Source of the DNA: Methanothrix sp.
Lineage (GTDB): Archaea; Halobacteriota; Methanosarcinia; Methanotrichales; Methanotrichaceae
DNA: 64,000 bases
NCBI RefSeq assembly: GCF_024518575.1
Contig: NZ_JANIHG010000005.1
Coordinates: forward strand, 1-64,000
Reading direction: 5' to 3'
Position numbers and translations under genes: made by a program. Numbering within the stretch: the stretch's first letter is position 1; each line of letters opens with the position of its first letter. Shown here piece after piece: positions 28,701 through 35,870 of this stretch. Below the pieces are notes generated by a model. That model searched no databases and was not told where the DNA came from. It saw nothing but the letters and a program-made list of their open reading frames with translations.

Positions 28701-30670
28701 AGAGGACGATCCTGATCGCCCCAGAGCTCTCAATCAATGCAACAGGCTCTCCCGAGGACGTTAAGAGCGGTGAAACTGTAATCTACACAGTGAGATACAG
28801 AAATACGGGAGTTCTGAAGGTGACAAATGTATCTCTCAGAGCCTTGTTCCCATCCAGCGTGGAGATCATCAGCGCGACCCCGCTTCCGAGTATCTCCACC
28901 GGTGAAGAGATCGTCTGGTCGGAGGGCTCTGAGCTCATGCCTGGAGATGAGAGAACCGTACGCATCAGCGCTCTTGTGAACGGAGATGATGTGGTGAAGG
29001 CGACCTTCACCCTGGAGAGCTCAGAGTCGCTGCCTGTATCCGCGGAGGTATCCACGCATGTTCATGTCCCCAAAAGAGAGATCACGGTCAGAAAGCAGCC
29101 ATCGTGCACAGAGTGCAGGCGCGGCGATACTGTGGAGTATGATATCAGGGTTTGCAACCCATCTGATGCAGATCTCTGGAACATCACCGTGAAGGAGATC
29201 CCGGATCCAGGATTCATAATCCAGGAGGCAGATCCTGCACCAGGACCTGATGGCATGTGGCATATCGGCCGTCTCCGTGCTGGAGAGTGCACCCTGATAA
29301 GGATCAGCGGGATGATTCCGACGAGCGAGATGTACTTCGACATGGCCGGGAGCGTTGAGGGGAGGGGGTTCACCAGAACATACAGGGAGTGCACTTCGGG
29401 CTTCGAGGGCGCAGCGCTGCGCAACTGCGTCCAGGCCTTCTCTGGGAACCTCTCTGCAGGTGACTGCGTCACTGTGAGGATAGCAGCTGAGAAGGGATCG
29501 GAGCTCCGGATGATGGAACACGGCAGTGGATCTCTCCGCTCGCAGGAGGGGATGTCCATGAGCACAGAAAATCGATCCATCAGGATATCGAGGTCTCAGG
29601 CGGCTGAAAGCAGCATGTACGAAGGTGATGTTCGCAGGAGATCCGTTGCATTCGAATCTCCGTGGAGCGATTACTTCGAGATCTCGAACAGGGCCACTCA
29701 TGGGGGCATGAGGTCGTTCGCCAGGGCTGAAAGGGAGACCAGCAGCATCGAGGCTGCTGCAGATTCCAACGGCACTGTGGTCTCTCTTGATATGGTGCTC
29801 ATCGGATCCGGAAGCATTCTGGCGGAGAAGATCTCAAACATCACGGGGGCTATGAGAGCATACGATCGACACTCCGGCAGATCGGAGATATCAGTGAGGT
29901 TCGAGGAGCACGGGGAGTACGGGAGCTATGGCCATTCCTACCTCGGAAGTGGCACGCTCGTATCAGGCCGGAGCTATGGAGCGCTGCAGATTCACACCTC
30001 CGGCTCAGGAAGATACATCTCAGAGGGGTCCGTGAGCCATGGATCGATCAAAGAGAGCTTGAGCGTTGCGGCCAACATCTCTAAATGGCGCTCAGGCGCA
30101 TGGCTCAGGGGCGGACAGAGCATACGTGAGGAGTACTCCGGATCGAGGATCGAGAAGGAGACGGTGCTCACCGCCAGAGGGCTTGAGACGAACGTGAACC
30201 TCTCCGGAATGGCGGTCACAGATACGCATACCATTGATTCACATCTGAGCGATATCTACATCGGAAATTACACAATGAGGAGAAGCATCAGCCTGCCTGT
30301 TTCATACAAGTATGGATCGCCGCACATGAACATCTCCACAGAGATGTACATGGAGGGATCGGATATCATGCGTCTCACTGTGAAAATACAGAACGACGGG
30401 GTCAGGGATCTCTCCCCTGTCTACATCACCTCGGTGGTTCCGAACGGATCGAGGGTTCTGGGCGCGTATCCAGAGCCGGAGATCGATAACGATGTGATGA
30501 GGTGGAGACAGGATGTGCTGAGAGCTGGCGAGCCTCTCGTGATAACCCTGCGGCTTGATGTGAGGGATGCCCTGAGCAGGGAGATCCTTGTCAGGGCCGC
30601 AGGCGGATTCGATGGGCGGTGGGTGTATGCGATGAACAGAACATCGCCTGCACAGTGCTGCAGCGACTAG
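25799..30670 (+). CDS. Giant secreted DUF11-repeat surface protein
   Basis: 1623 residues from MCVYWTG. A hydrophobic segment near residues 33-52 (ITIIIAAACLCISLHA) is a signal peptide or anchor. About eight to nine DUF11-like immunoglobulin-type repeats follow, recognisable by alternating GDxVxYxI, DxIPxG and LxWxIGxL patterns. Two repeats carry a DPNER motif followed by glycines (near residues 318 and 604). The last ~400 residues are serine/glycine/tyrosine-rich without cysteines until a terminal QCCSD. There is no PGF-CTERM or C-terminal membrane segment, so attachment must be by the N-terminus or by other proteins. It is transcribed alone from an AT-rich promoter and is convergent with the endoQ gene (4-bp overlap). 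Probably an adhesin or sheath component; function not shown. Confidence 0.82.
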   Translation: MCVYWTGSKNKALFKKLNFDDFCQYLCAWFKAIHIITIIIAAACLCISLHAASGSSVKNTTSVYTVDSIATDLYEPLGSSGALRVVVEPDSRRAIGDVVIFSVSLELPGDVHELKIMDVLPSGLNYLKCEGDIPAPHLDGRTLLWNLGYTEKTEIAFQIYAVVRNIITNQDGTVLLNKVEATWKDHTETLCSTNASTPITITEPDIKISISSNKTTVHAGYIVEQIVTLRNTGSSNAYDVNLSVTIADGLEVLSTDPEHAVDGRNIACTYDKIRAGDAETLRLALRVRSTVVSGESLSTGAYVTWTSLPGKDPNERWGGGTSLNNYDESTSAKLTVSGDVSISKTPDTNRSCAIGDSVTYKIHLNLPRAILREVIITDTIPDGTIYDPSSLRTSGFVPNDIQPPAPEGDTLVLSFGDLNNTEDVDMDIWYSVIVANRRENRNGVFLIPGAARITWKSYDGSSRQRTDSKAGSIEVVEPSLALVKSAPSYAIVGDEVRFTLSCSHDGGSRSDAYDVILADSIPEGARLVGINTSRPMGFEQIGRDLVWSIQRLGRGESVTVTYTILPETAGSAGGAARLYWSSREGDDPNERSGLWNDLDCYNKTAEAYVAVENFSIRCEPEGPVRRGFGEDLMIRFYGELPSMRDAWMNLSLRGLKYDASGIRRSFNPLEEIVRGDRICWHLGGVQAMHVDISLKAIVDDYAPGAVLELSWISNGLTRSISVATGPVEIAEPRLRVERAPALRSLETGDILRCSVRIDHSPESACDAWNVILRESIPPGIRILRESVRTSPERGDVEIGEGSLLWRIGRLGLGESALLEYDVVALSDGRSLSESRLTWSSAESGERNYTASASSEFIVGSSYLSVAAPEMACGFVNYTVHYRNIGERDIRGAVLKARYDPLLAFVSSSPVPCAPDGSIWSGCALPDVLHPGDEGTIRIITRAGRAANGSAVDTTFTMSFEGHEENISKRTILIAPELSINATGSPEDVKSGETVIYTVRYRNTGVLKVTNVSLRALFPSSVEIISATPLPSISTGEEIVWSEGSELMPGDERTVRISALVNGDDVVKATFTLESSESLPVSAEVSTHVHVPKREITVRKQPSCTECRRGDTVEYDIRVCNPSDADLWNITVKEIPDPGFIIQEADPAPGPDGMWHIGRLRAGECTLIRISGMIPTSEMYFDMAGSVEGRGFTRTYRECTSGFEGAALRNCVQAFSGNLSAGDCVTVRIAAEKGSELRMMEHGSGSLRSQEGMSMSTENRSIRISRSQAAESSMYEGDVRRRSVAFESPWSDYFEISNRATHGGMRSFARAERETSSIEAAADSNGTVVSLDMVLIGSGSILAEKISNITGAMRAYDRHSGRSEISVRFEEHGEYGSYGHSYLGSGTLVSGRSYGALQIHTSGSGRYISEGSVSHGSIKESLSVAANISKWRSGAWLRGGQSIREEYSGSRIEKETVLTARGLETNVNLSGMAVTDTHTIDSHLSDIYIGNYTMRRSISLPVSYKYGSPHMNISTEMYMEGSDIMRLTVKIQNDGVRDLSPVYITSVVPNGSRVLGAYPEPEIDNDVMRWRQDVLRAGEPLVITLRLDVRDALSREILVRAAGGFDGRWVYAMNRTSPAQCCSD

Positions 30671-31875
30671 AAGTCCAGAAGCGACCTCTGGGATGGTTCT
30701 TTTGAGGAAGGGGCTCTGGGCGGGGGAAGGGATATCCTTCCGTACCTCCCGCCACCTCCTGGGGTAACCACGACATCTCCTGATCTGAACGCCTCTATCG
30801 CCCTTGCGACCCTCTCATCTGTATTCAGCTCAGAGATCTCCGCGAGCAGGAGCACCTCTATCTCGGTCCTCTCAGATACCAGATCGCTCCATATCTTTCT
30901 CACGCCTGCTGTGAACACACTCTTGTGGCCGAGGGCCATCGCGATTATCTCGGCCAGGGGGATTATGTGGATGTACGGAGGCCTGTGATCCGGGTGCACC
31001 GGCTGCGGCAGATCTGCTAAGATCTCGACCCTGTCCCTGACACCGAGCTTGATCGATCCGCCGCATCCGCACCGTCCCAGCAGCTCATCCATCTCCTTCA
31101 TTGTATACTGCCTGTAGCATCTGGTGCATGCGGTTCTGTTGTACTTTCCCTCCTCCGGGTAGAAGCCGACGTTGAGAAGGGGTTTGCGCCCCGATCTGCG
31201 CTCTATCGCGAGCCTGAGCTCCTGAAAACTTATATCTCTGATATCAAACTGGTTGAACTCCCTTCCGAGCTTGTTCGACCAGGGAGAGTGGCCATCCGAG
31301 TTCGACAAAAACGTCCTCTCCCTCAGCTCGCTTATGCGATCCGCGTAGTCTGAGTCGGCGCTGAGGCCGAGCTCTATGAAAAGAATATCATCGGCTCGAT
31401 CTCCGTAACATTCTTTAAGTGATCTGTGATGCGCGAAGATCCCTGTCCATGGCGTGAACGCGTGGCTCGGCCCGATGATGCAATCCGCCTCGAGGCAGAG
31501 ATCCGCGATCTCTGCTCCGCTTAAAAGGATTCTTGGCCTGCCATCAGTATCTATGTTGCTCGAGCTCTTCCGGAAGATCTCCCTCAGCTCCCCGGCCTTG
31601 GAGAGATCGGGGATGAGAATCAGATGGTGAACGCCCTCTGAATCTTCGACTTCGGCTGTCACGACGAATCCTGTCAGGTCGTTATGCCATAGGATCCCGT
31701 CCCTCTCCGGAAGCCGCCTGAGATTCTCAAGCCATTGCGGGTGGAGCGCGTCGCCAGTGCCAACGAGGTGTATGCCCTTTCTGCGCGCCTCAGCCGCGAT
31801 GGTGTCGAGATCCATCATCCCAGATGTGGCAGCTGAGTACTTTGAGTGTATGTGGAGATCTGCACTTACATTCAT
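30667..31875 (-). CDS. Endonuclease Q (PHP-domain DNA repair nuclease)
   Basis: 402 residues. The PHP domain begins ADLHIHSKYS (His8, His10), with GTGDALHPQW and SNSDGHSPW supplying further metal ligands. A zinc module follows (CTRCYRQ...RCGCGG, around residues 247-270), then a helical C-terminal domain. EndoQ nicks DNA 5' of deaminated bases (uracil, hypoxanthine) and abasic sites. The last residues, QRSLLDF (Gln396, Leu399, Phe402), look like a PCNA-interacting box at the extreme C-terminus. It is a stand-alone gene with an AT-rich upstream region. Confidence 0.9.
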   Translation of the reverse strand: MNVSADLHIHSKYSAATSGMMDLDTIAAEARRKGIHLVGTGDALHPQWLENLRRLPERDGILWHNDLTGFVVTAEVEDSEGVHHLILIPDLSKAGELREIFRKSSSNIDTDGRPRILLSGAEIADLCLEADCIIGPSHAFTPWTGIFAHHRSLKECYGDRADDILFIELGLSADSDYADRISELRERTFLSNSDGHSPWSNKLGREFNQFDIRDISFQELRLAIERRSGRKPLLNVGFYPEEGKYNRTACTRCYRQYTMKEMDELLGRCGCGGSIKLGVRDRVEILADLPQPVHPDHRPPYIHIIPLAEIIAMALGHKSVFTAGVRKIWSDLVSERTEIEVLLLAEISELNTDERVARAIEAFRSGDVVVTPGGGGRYGRISLPPPRAPSSKEPSQRSLLDF

Positions 31876-32090
31876 TTTAGTATTTATATTTTATTTACAT
31901 GCTTGAATGGTACGGCTCCTCACTGAAATCAACGGAGCGACCATGAATTCGGCGCGTTGGTGCTCGGCCTGCGCAGGCGTTCCGTGATTCGAGCCAATGA
32001 AGAGCATATGCTGCAGCCTTCCCCTTGAGCATCTGAAATGTCGTGGTTTCCATATCGCATTTTATTGAATGTATCCATATGCTGCAGCAT

Positions 32091-32642
32091 TCACCCTGAG
32101 TTCTCTGGCTCCTCCGGCCTGCCTATCCGCGGCAGTCTCTCCATATCTATCTCTATCTTTATCACGTCCTGATCTGCCTCCAGAGATCTCACGATCACAT
32201 GAAATATGTATCGCTGCGTTCGTCTTCCCTCGGGAATCAGGATACTGTGGACCTTTCGGAGCTTGCTCACGCTCGCAGCGTAGACTGCTGGACCGCTCTG
32301 CAGGAACAGCAGCCCTGGCAGGTTCAGAGAGTCGTGCCCGAACGACGGAAACCTCTCCTCGATCCTCTCCTCGAGCATCCTGCGCGGTATATCCACAGAG
32401 CCGATATCGCTCTCAACCCTTATGCCGTTCTCATCCGCCCTTATCGATCTTATGTGGTATCTGAGGGCGCTGATGAGATAGCTGGTCCCCCTCCCCTGCT
32501 GTTCTGCCGGAACTATCGACTCGAGCATGTCCATGAAAGGCCGTATCAGGGGGCTTGTGCCTGCAAAGAACGCACCTGCCAGGTTGGAGACCTCTGTTTT
32601 GGCATCCCTCAGATCATTCTTATCTATTGTCAGTGTAACCAT
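32091..32642 (-). CDS. Hypothetical protein
   Basis: 183 residues, not recognised. It has no signal peptide, membrane segment or cysteines and looks mixed alpha/beta (VTLTIDKNDL start; IKIEIDMERLPRI near the end). Codon use is like that of the core genes, so it is probably real. It is flanked by endoQ upstream on the same strand at 215 bp and by the TnpB remnant region on the other side. No ribosome binding site is seen, so it may be leaderless. Confidence 0.6.
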   Translation of the reverse strand: MVTLTIDKNDLRDAKTEVSNLAGAFFAGTSPLIRPFMDMLESIVPAEQQGRGTSYLISALRYHIRSIRADENGIRVESDIGSVDIPRRMLEERIEERFPSFGHDSLNLPGLLFLQSGPAVYAASVSKLRKVHSILIPEGRRTQRYIFHVIVRSLEADQDVIKIEIDMERLPRIGRPEEPENSG

Positions 32643-32737
32643 GGTCGATCTTCTGCGATCCTACAAGATATATCCACCGCAGCGTGAGAAGCACCCATGC
32701 CATCGAAGCGAGACTGAAGTGAGAACCGTGCACGTCC

Positions 32738-32790
32738 TGATAGGAGCGAGCAGGGCGCAAACCCCCATTTTTAGGAGTAAGAGACCTATA
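32738..32790 (+). repeat. Dispersed repeat, copy 2
   Basis: Matches 12901-12952 through TGA-T-AGGAGCGAGCAGGGCGCA and the following CCCC/TTTT stretch. It lies 24 bp upstream of the TnpB fragment, which suggests it belonged to the same element. Confidence 0.6.
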
Positions 32791-32813
32791 TGGTCAAGAA
32801 ATAACGTCTGAGT

Positions 32814-32870
32814 TGCGGACTGAAACTGGATCGAGATCGTAATGCAGCGTTGAACATGCTCACACTCTGA
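32814..32870 (+). pseudogene. TnpB C-terminal fragment (IS200/IS605 or IS1341-type)
   Basis: Translation from 32814 gives CGLKLDRDRNAALNMLTL and a TGA stop at 32868-32870. The CG-x4-DRD-x-NAA-x-N block is the last RuvC/zinc-ribbon motif of TnpB nucleases. An in-frame TAA at 32802-32804 precedes it and no further upstream TnpB sequence is recognisable, so only the end of the gene remains. The element's right end, with conserved hairpins, follows directly. Confidence 0.75.
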
Positions 32871-32914
32871 GGGGTGGAGCCTGTGGGGATGCCGGATGAT
32901 CAGAACTGTGAAAC

Positions 32915-32985
32915 CTTCGACTTGCTTCCAAGTCGAAGCGCAGGAAGCCCCGCTCTTCAGGGGGAGGAAGTCGCGGTCACACTGT
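32915..32985 (+). mobile_element. Right end of the TnpB element (possible omega-RNA scaffold remnant)
   Basis: A perfect 9-bp stem, CTTCGACTT/AAGTCGAAG (32915-32938, loop GCTTCC), is followed by GCGCAGGAAGC and a second hairpin around CCCCGCTCTTCAGGGGG, ending in GGTCAC. The copy at 55148-55225 keeps the first stem with a G-T wobble in place of a G-C/C-G-type pair, consistent with selection on RNA or single-stranded DNA structure. In TnpB systems this region encodes the 3' end of the guide RNA. Confidence 0.6.
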
Positions 32986-33103
32986 ATTTACATATGTGTC
33001 TGCAGCTTCCAGCCATATTTTGATACAATTACCCCTTTGCTTCCAGTGTGACCCTGCATTTACGTCATCTTGTTAATCGCAAAAAACAAAATTAGATAAT
33101 GCA

Positions 33104-33113
33104 CTTATATTTA
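33104..33113 (+). promoter_or_regulatory. TATA box of the marker 2-marker 4 operon
   Basis: CTTATATTTA predicts a start near 33136, about 140 nt ahead of the family-consistent ATG at 33274. Two upstream in-frame ATGs (33175, 33208) lie in between. Confidence 0.45.
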
Positions 33114-33273
33114 CAGAGTGGGGAGTTTTCGATATCTGTAGAACGTAGACATATTCCACATACCATAGCTTCCAGTGGAGCCGGTCATCCCGCAAGGGTG
33201 CAGGTATATGGAACGCCCTCGGAGCAGCAGACTACCGGCATCTATTTTTGATAGGAAATATTCTGTGGTTGCA

Positions 33274-34230
33274 ATGACACTGGAGTCTCTGGTATCGGAG
33301 CTCAGGAGCTTCGTGGGCATAACCAGAAAGCGAAGCATTGGCGATATGCTCAGGTATTTTCCTGCCGTCTCTGATAGGGTGATAGCGGATTTCGGCGAGG
33401 ATGCTGCCGTCATAGATAACGGCGATGAGGTTCTTCTCCTCGCCGCAGACGGGATATGGTCGGTGCTGATGGATGCCGATCCCGAATGGGCCGGATACTG
33501 CGCTGTTCTTGTGAACGTCCATGATATAGCTGCCATGGGAGGCACCCCGATCGCCATGGTGGATGTTCTATCCGTGAACTCTCCAAAAATTGCGGATGCT
33601 GTCCTGCGGGGGGTCGAGAAGGGGATTGAGAAGTTTGGAGTCCCGATAGTGGGCGGCCATCTCCATCCGGACACGCCCTACAACGCACTGGATGTGGCGA
33701 TTCTGGGCAAGGCCAGGAGGGACGGCGTGATACTGAGCAGCACCGCAGAGCCTGGTGACGCGGTGGTGGTCGGGGTTGATCTTGAGGGAACAGTTCATCC
33801 GAGCTTCAGGATAAACTTCGACTCAACCAGCCACAAGGACAGGGAGACGCTGGGACGCCAGATCACTTCTATGCGTGCGCTCGGTGAGAGTAGACTTGTC
33901 ACAGCCGGAAAGGACATCAGCAATCCGGGGATGCTCGGGACTCTCGGAATGCTGCTCGAGACCAGCGGTGTCGGCGCGGAGGTTGAGATCGACGCGATAC
34001 CGGTGCCCGCTTCACTGGCTCTCGTGGAGTGGCTGAAGATGTATCCGGGCATGGGTTTCGTTGTCACAACCAGAGACCCATCTGAGGTCGTGGATGTATT
34101 CAGGAGGCACGGGCTGAGTGCTGCGAGGATCGGCAGGGTGATCGAGGAGAGAAGGCTTGAGGTTGTGAGCGGGGAGAGGAGAGCAGTTCTCTTCGATTTC
34201 GAGAGGGATCGTGTGACTGGCATAAACTGA
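33274..34230 (+). CDS. Methanogenesis marker protein 2 (AIR-synthase-related)
   Basis: 318 residues from MTLESLVSELRSF. The PurM/ThiL/HypE-like fold is shown by DFGEDAAVIDNGDEVLLLAADG, NVHDIAAMGGTPIAMVDVLS, VPIVGGHLHPD and AGKDISNPGMLGTLGMLLE, an ATP-binding superfamily that activates amide or carboxyl groups. The protein belongs to the methanogen-specific marker set; its substrate is unknown. The frame is open upstream to 33175 (ATG) with a second ATG at 33208, so the start is uncertain by up to 33 residues. The marker 4 gene follows after 8 bp. Confidence 0.85.
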   Translation: MTLESLVSELRSFVGITRKRSIGDMLRYFPAVSDRVIADFGEDAAVIDNGDEVLLLAADGIWSVLMDADPEWAGYCAVLVNVHDIAAMGGTPIAMVDVLSVNSPKIADAVLRGVEKGIEKFGVPIVGGHLHPDTPYNALDVAILGKARRDGVILSSTAEPGDAVVVGVDLEGTVHPSFRINFDSTSHKDRETLGRQITSMRALGESRLVTAGKDISNPGMLGTLGMLLETSGVGAEVEIDAIPVPASLALVEWLKMYPGMGFVVTTRDPSEVVDVFRRHGLSAARIGRVIEERRLEVVSGERRAVLFDFERDRVTGIN

Positions 34231-34238
34231 GGGGTAAG

Positions 34239-35036
34239 ATGGATCGCAGATTCATCGATCTGCTTGAGGAAAAAGCACGCAGCTGCAGGGCGAGGATCGG
34301 AATAGGGCTGGTGAACCCCGGGAGGGATGTTCTCGAGAGCCTCGTCCCGGCGGGGGAATACGCTGAGATCATCGCTGTAGGAGATGCAGCTCCTGAGGGC
34401 ATCGAGCTGATCCGCTCTGCCTCGCCTGAGGAGGAGCTGATCCGGCTTCTTATGAGCTCAGAGATCGACGGGGCTGTGAGGGGCAACATATCCGCCACAA
34501 GGACTATGAGGGCTCTCTCGAGGGCCGGGATCGATGTCATGAGGATGGCCCTGCTGGAGCTCGGTGGATGGGCGTTCTTCCTGGCTCCAGTCGGCATCGA
34601 TGAGGGGGAGACTCTACAGGACAAGCTGGAGCTTGGCATGCGCGGGGCATCTTTTCTCAGGGGAATGGGCGTAGATCCCACGGTCTCGGTTCTCTCCGGC
34701 GGCAGGCTAGAGGATGTGGGAAGGAGCGAGCATGTCGATACGAGTCTGGCGCACGGCGAGTTCGTGGCTGCGCGGCTTAGGGAGAACGGCTTCGATGCGA
34801 TCCACAGGGGAATACTGATAGAATCCGCGCGCGGAGATGATCTCGTGCTCGCGCCGGATGGCATATCAGGCAACCTGCTCTTCAGGACGATGCTGATGGT
34901 ATGCGGCGCAACCGCCATGGGCGCGCCCGTTCTCACAGATGAGATCGTCTTTGTCGATTCCACCAGGGCCAGATCCGAGTTCATCGGCCCGATAATCCTG
35001 GCGAGCGCCCTGGTATCGATGAGATGCGGACGATGA
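34239..35036 (+). CDS. Methanogenesis marker protein 4 (Mmp4/MtxX, phosphotransacetylase-like)
   Basis: 265 residues resembling the phosphate acetyl/butyryl-transferase fold (EIDGAVRGNISATRTM, LLFRTMLMVCGATAMGAPVL, IGPIILASALVSM). The family is restricted to methanogens and is annotated as marker 4 or MtxX; its reaction is not established. It starts 8 bp after marker 2, with GAGGGGTAAG before the ATG, so the two form a small operon. Confidence 0.84.
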   Translation: MDRRFIDLLEEKARSCRARIGIGLVNPGRDVLESLVPAGEYAEIIAVGDAAPEGIELIRSASPEEELIRLLMSSEIDGAVRGNISATRTMRALSRAGIDVMRMALLELGGWAFFLAPVGIDEGETLQDKLELGMRGASFLRGMGVDPTVSVLSGGRLEDVGRSEHVDTSLAHGEFVAARLRENGFDAIHRGILIESARGDDLVLAPDGISGNLLFRTMLMVCGATAMGAPVLTDEIVFVDSTRARSEFIGPIILASALVSMRCGR

Positions 35037-35281
35037 CCCAATGCGATCTACAACACATAAGCGCGCCTTTCGAAATCGTGTTGAGGCGAGTCCTGTGGCG
35101 TTTGCTGAAAGCATATATGGAGAGTTAACCTCCTGTGGCGAATTTCCGTGGATCAAACTAACAGCAGATCCCCCATCATTTTTGCATGCATCTCATGTAG
35201 CATGCGGTTTTGTGACCAATAACATGCTTGGTTCAGGTACTGTGCCAACGAACGCCACGGTGTAGATTCATTAACAAGACA

Positions 35282-35392
35282 TTCTGTGTTGGATAAAAAT
35301 TCGCAACCTGAAGGCCATTAGGGGTAAAGATGGAAATTAGCCAAGAATCGATGCCTAGAGATGGAATTCTGAAAAAGTTATCCAACACATCA
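35282..35392. mobile_element. Miniature inverted-repeat element, copy 2 (111 bp)
   Basis: Ends are TTCTGTGTTGGATAA (35282-35296) and TTATCCAACACATCA (35378-35392), inverted repeats matching at 13 of 15 positions. The perfect 8-bp direct repeat ACAAGACA flanks it at 35274-35281 and 35393-35400, a target-site duplication. The ends match copy 1 at 40207-40322 (consensus TnCTGTGTTGRATAA). It encodes nothing, so it must have been moved by a transposase elsewhere. Confidence 0.78.
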
Positions 35393-35437
35393 ACAAGACA
35401 GGAAAATAATCTTTGGGAGTGGAGAACGCGAAGCAAG

Positions 35438-35464
35438 ACCCCGCCCTTCAGGGCGGGGTGTTTT
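35438..35464 (+). repeat. TTCA-loop hairpin followed by TTTT
   Basis: ACCCCGCCC-TTCA-GGGCGGGGT is a perfect 9-bp stem, enclosed by GCGAA/TTCGC. It is probably another right-end remnant of a TnpB-type element. The TTTT at 35461-35464 could also let it act as a terminator for plus-strand transcription from marker 4. Confidence 0.5.
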
Positions 35465-35512
35465 CGCTACAGGATCGCTCCAAAGATCGGAGTTTGCGCC
35501 CTGAAACCATAA

Positions 35513-35815
35513 TCACGCCTTTGATCTCGCCCAGGACTCGATGTTATCGATGAGGTTGAACTCCACGACCTTCTTCGCGTCAAGCAGCATCTTTGCTATC
35601 TCCTTGAGCGAGAATCGCCTTTCTCTTCCGTCCCTGTCCCTGACGCCGATCTCCTCGCCCGGAGACTGCGCGTCTATCTGAATGAGCATCTCGCCGAGAC
35701 GGGAGCACGCATTCTTCAGATAGCGCACGGTGTAATCCATCAGTGGCTCTCTATCTGATAGGTTCTTGTTGACCTCTTTTATTGACCAGCACATCGTGAG
35801 TACATCTGAGTACAT
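35513..35815 (-). CDS. Small hypothetical protein
   Basis: 100 residues, helical and charged, with no membrane segment; not recognised. Features are a YLKNACSRLGEMLIQID helix and a charged RDRDGRERRFSLKEIAKMLLDAKK stretch. A TATA-like CGTTAAATAGAATG at 35842-35855 would give a leader of about 8 nt, which supports the ATG at 35815. It lies just downstream of the tRNA-Trp gene on the same strand. Confidence 0.62.
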   Translation of the reverse strand: MYSDVLTMCWSIKEVNKNLSDREPLMDYTVRYLKNACSRLGEMLIQIDAQSPGEEIGVRDRDGRERRFSLKEIAKMLLDAKKVVEFNLIDNIESWARSKA

Positions 35816-35870
35816 CTCAGCACCACCCAGAGAACGTGGAGCATTCTATTTAACGGTGCCGTCAGAAAGG

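Larger units (their letters stand above)
32643..33273. other. ~630-bp gap with TnpB remnant and promoter of the marker 2 gene
   Basis: It contains dispersed repeat copy 2 (32738-32790), a TnpB C-terminal fragment with its right-end hairpins (32814-32985), an AT-rich stretch, and the TATA box at 33104-33113. Nothing else coding is convincing. Confidence 0.6.
35037..35512. other. 476-bp gap with a miniature element and a transposon hairpin
   Basis: It holds the 111-bp miniature element at 35282-35392 with its target duplication, a strong TTCA-loop hairpin at 35438-35459, and a short reverse match to the dispersed repeat at 35488-35502. No gene is credible in it. Confidence 0.6.

Noticed and set aside
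34100-35041. 313-codon open frame on the minus strand
   Set aside because: Antisense shadow of the marker 2 and marker 4 genes; serine/arginine/proline-rich translation.
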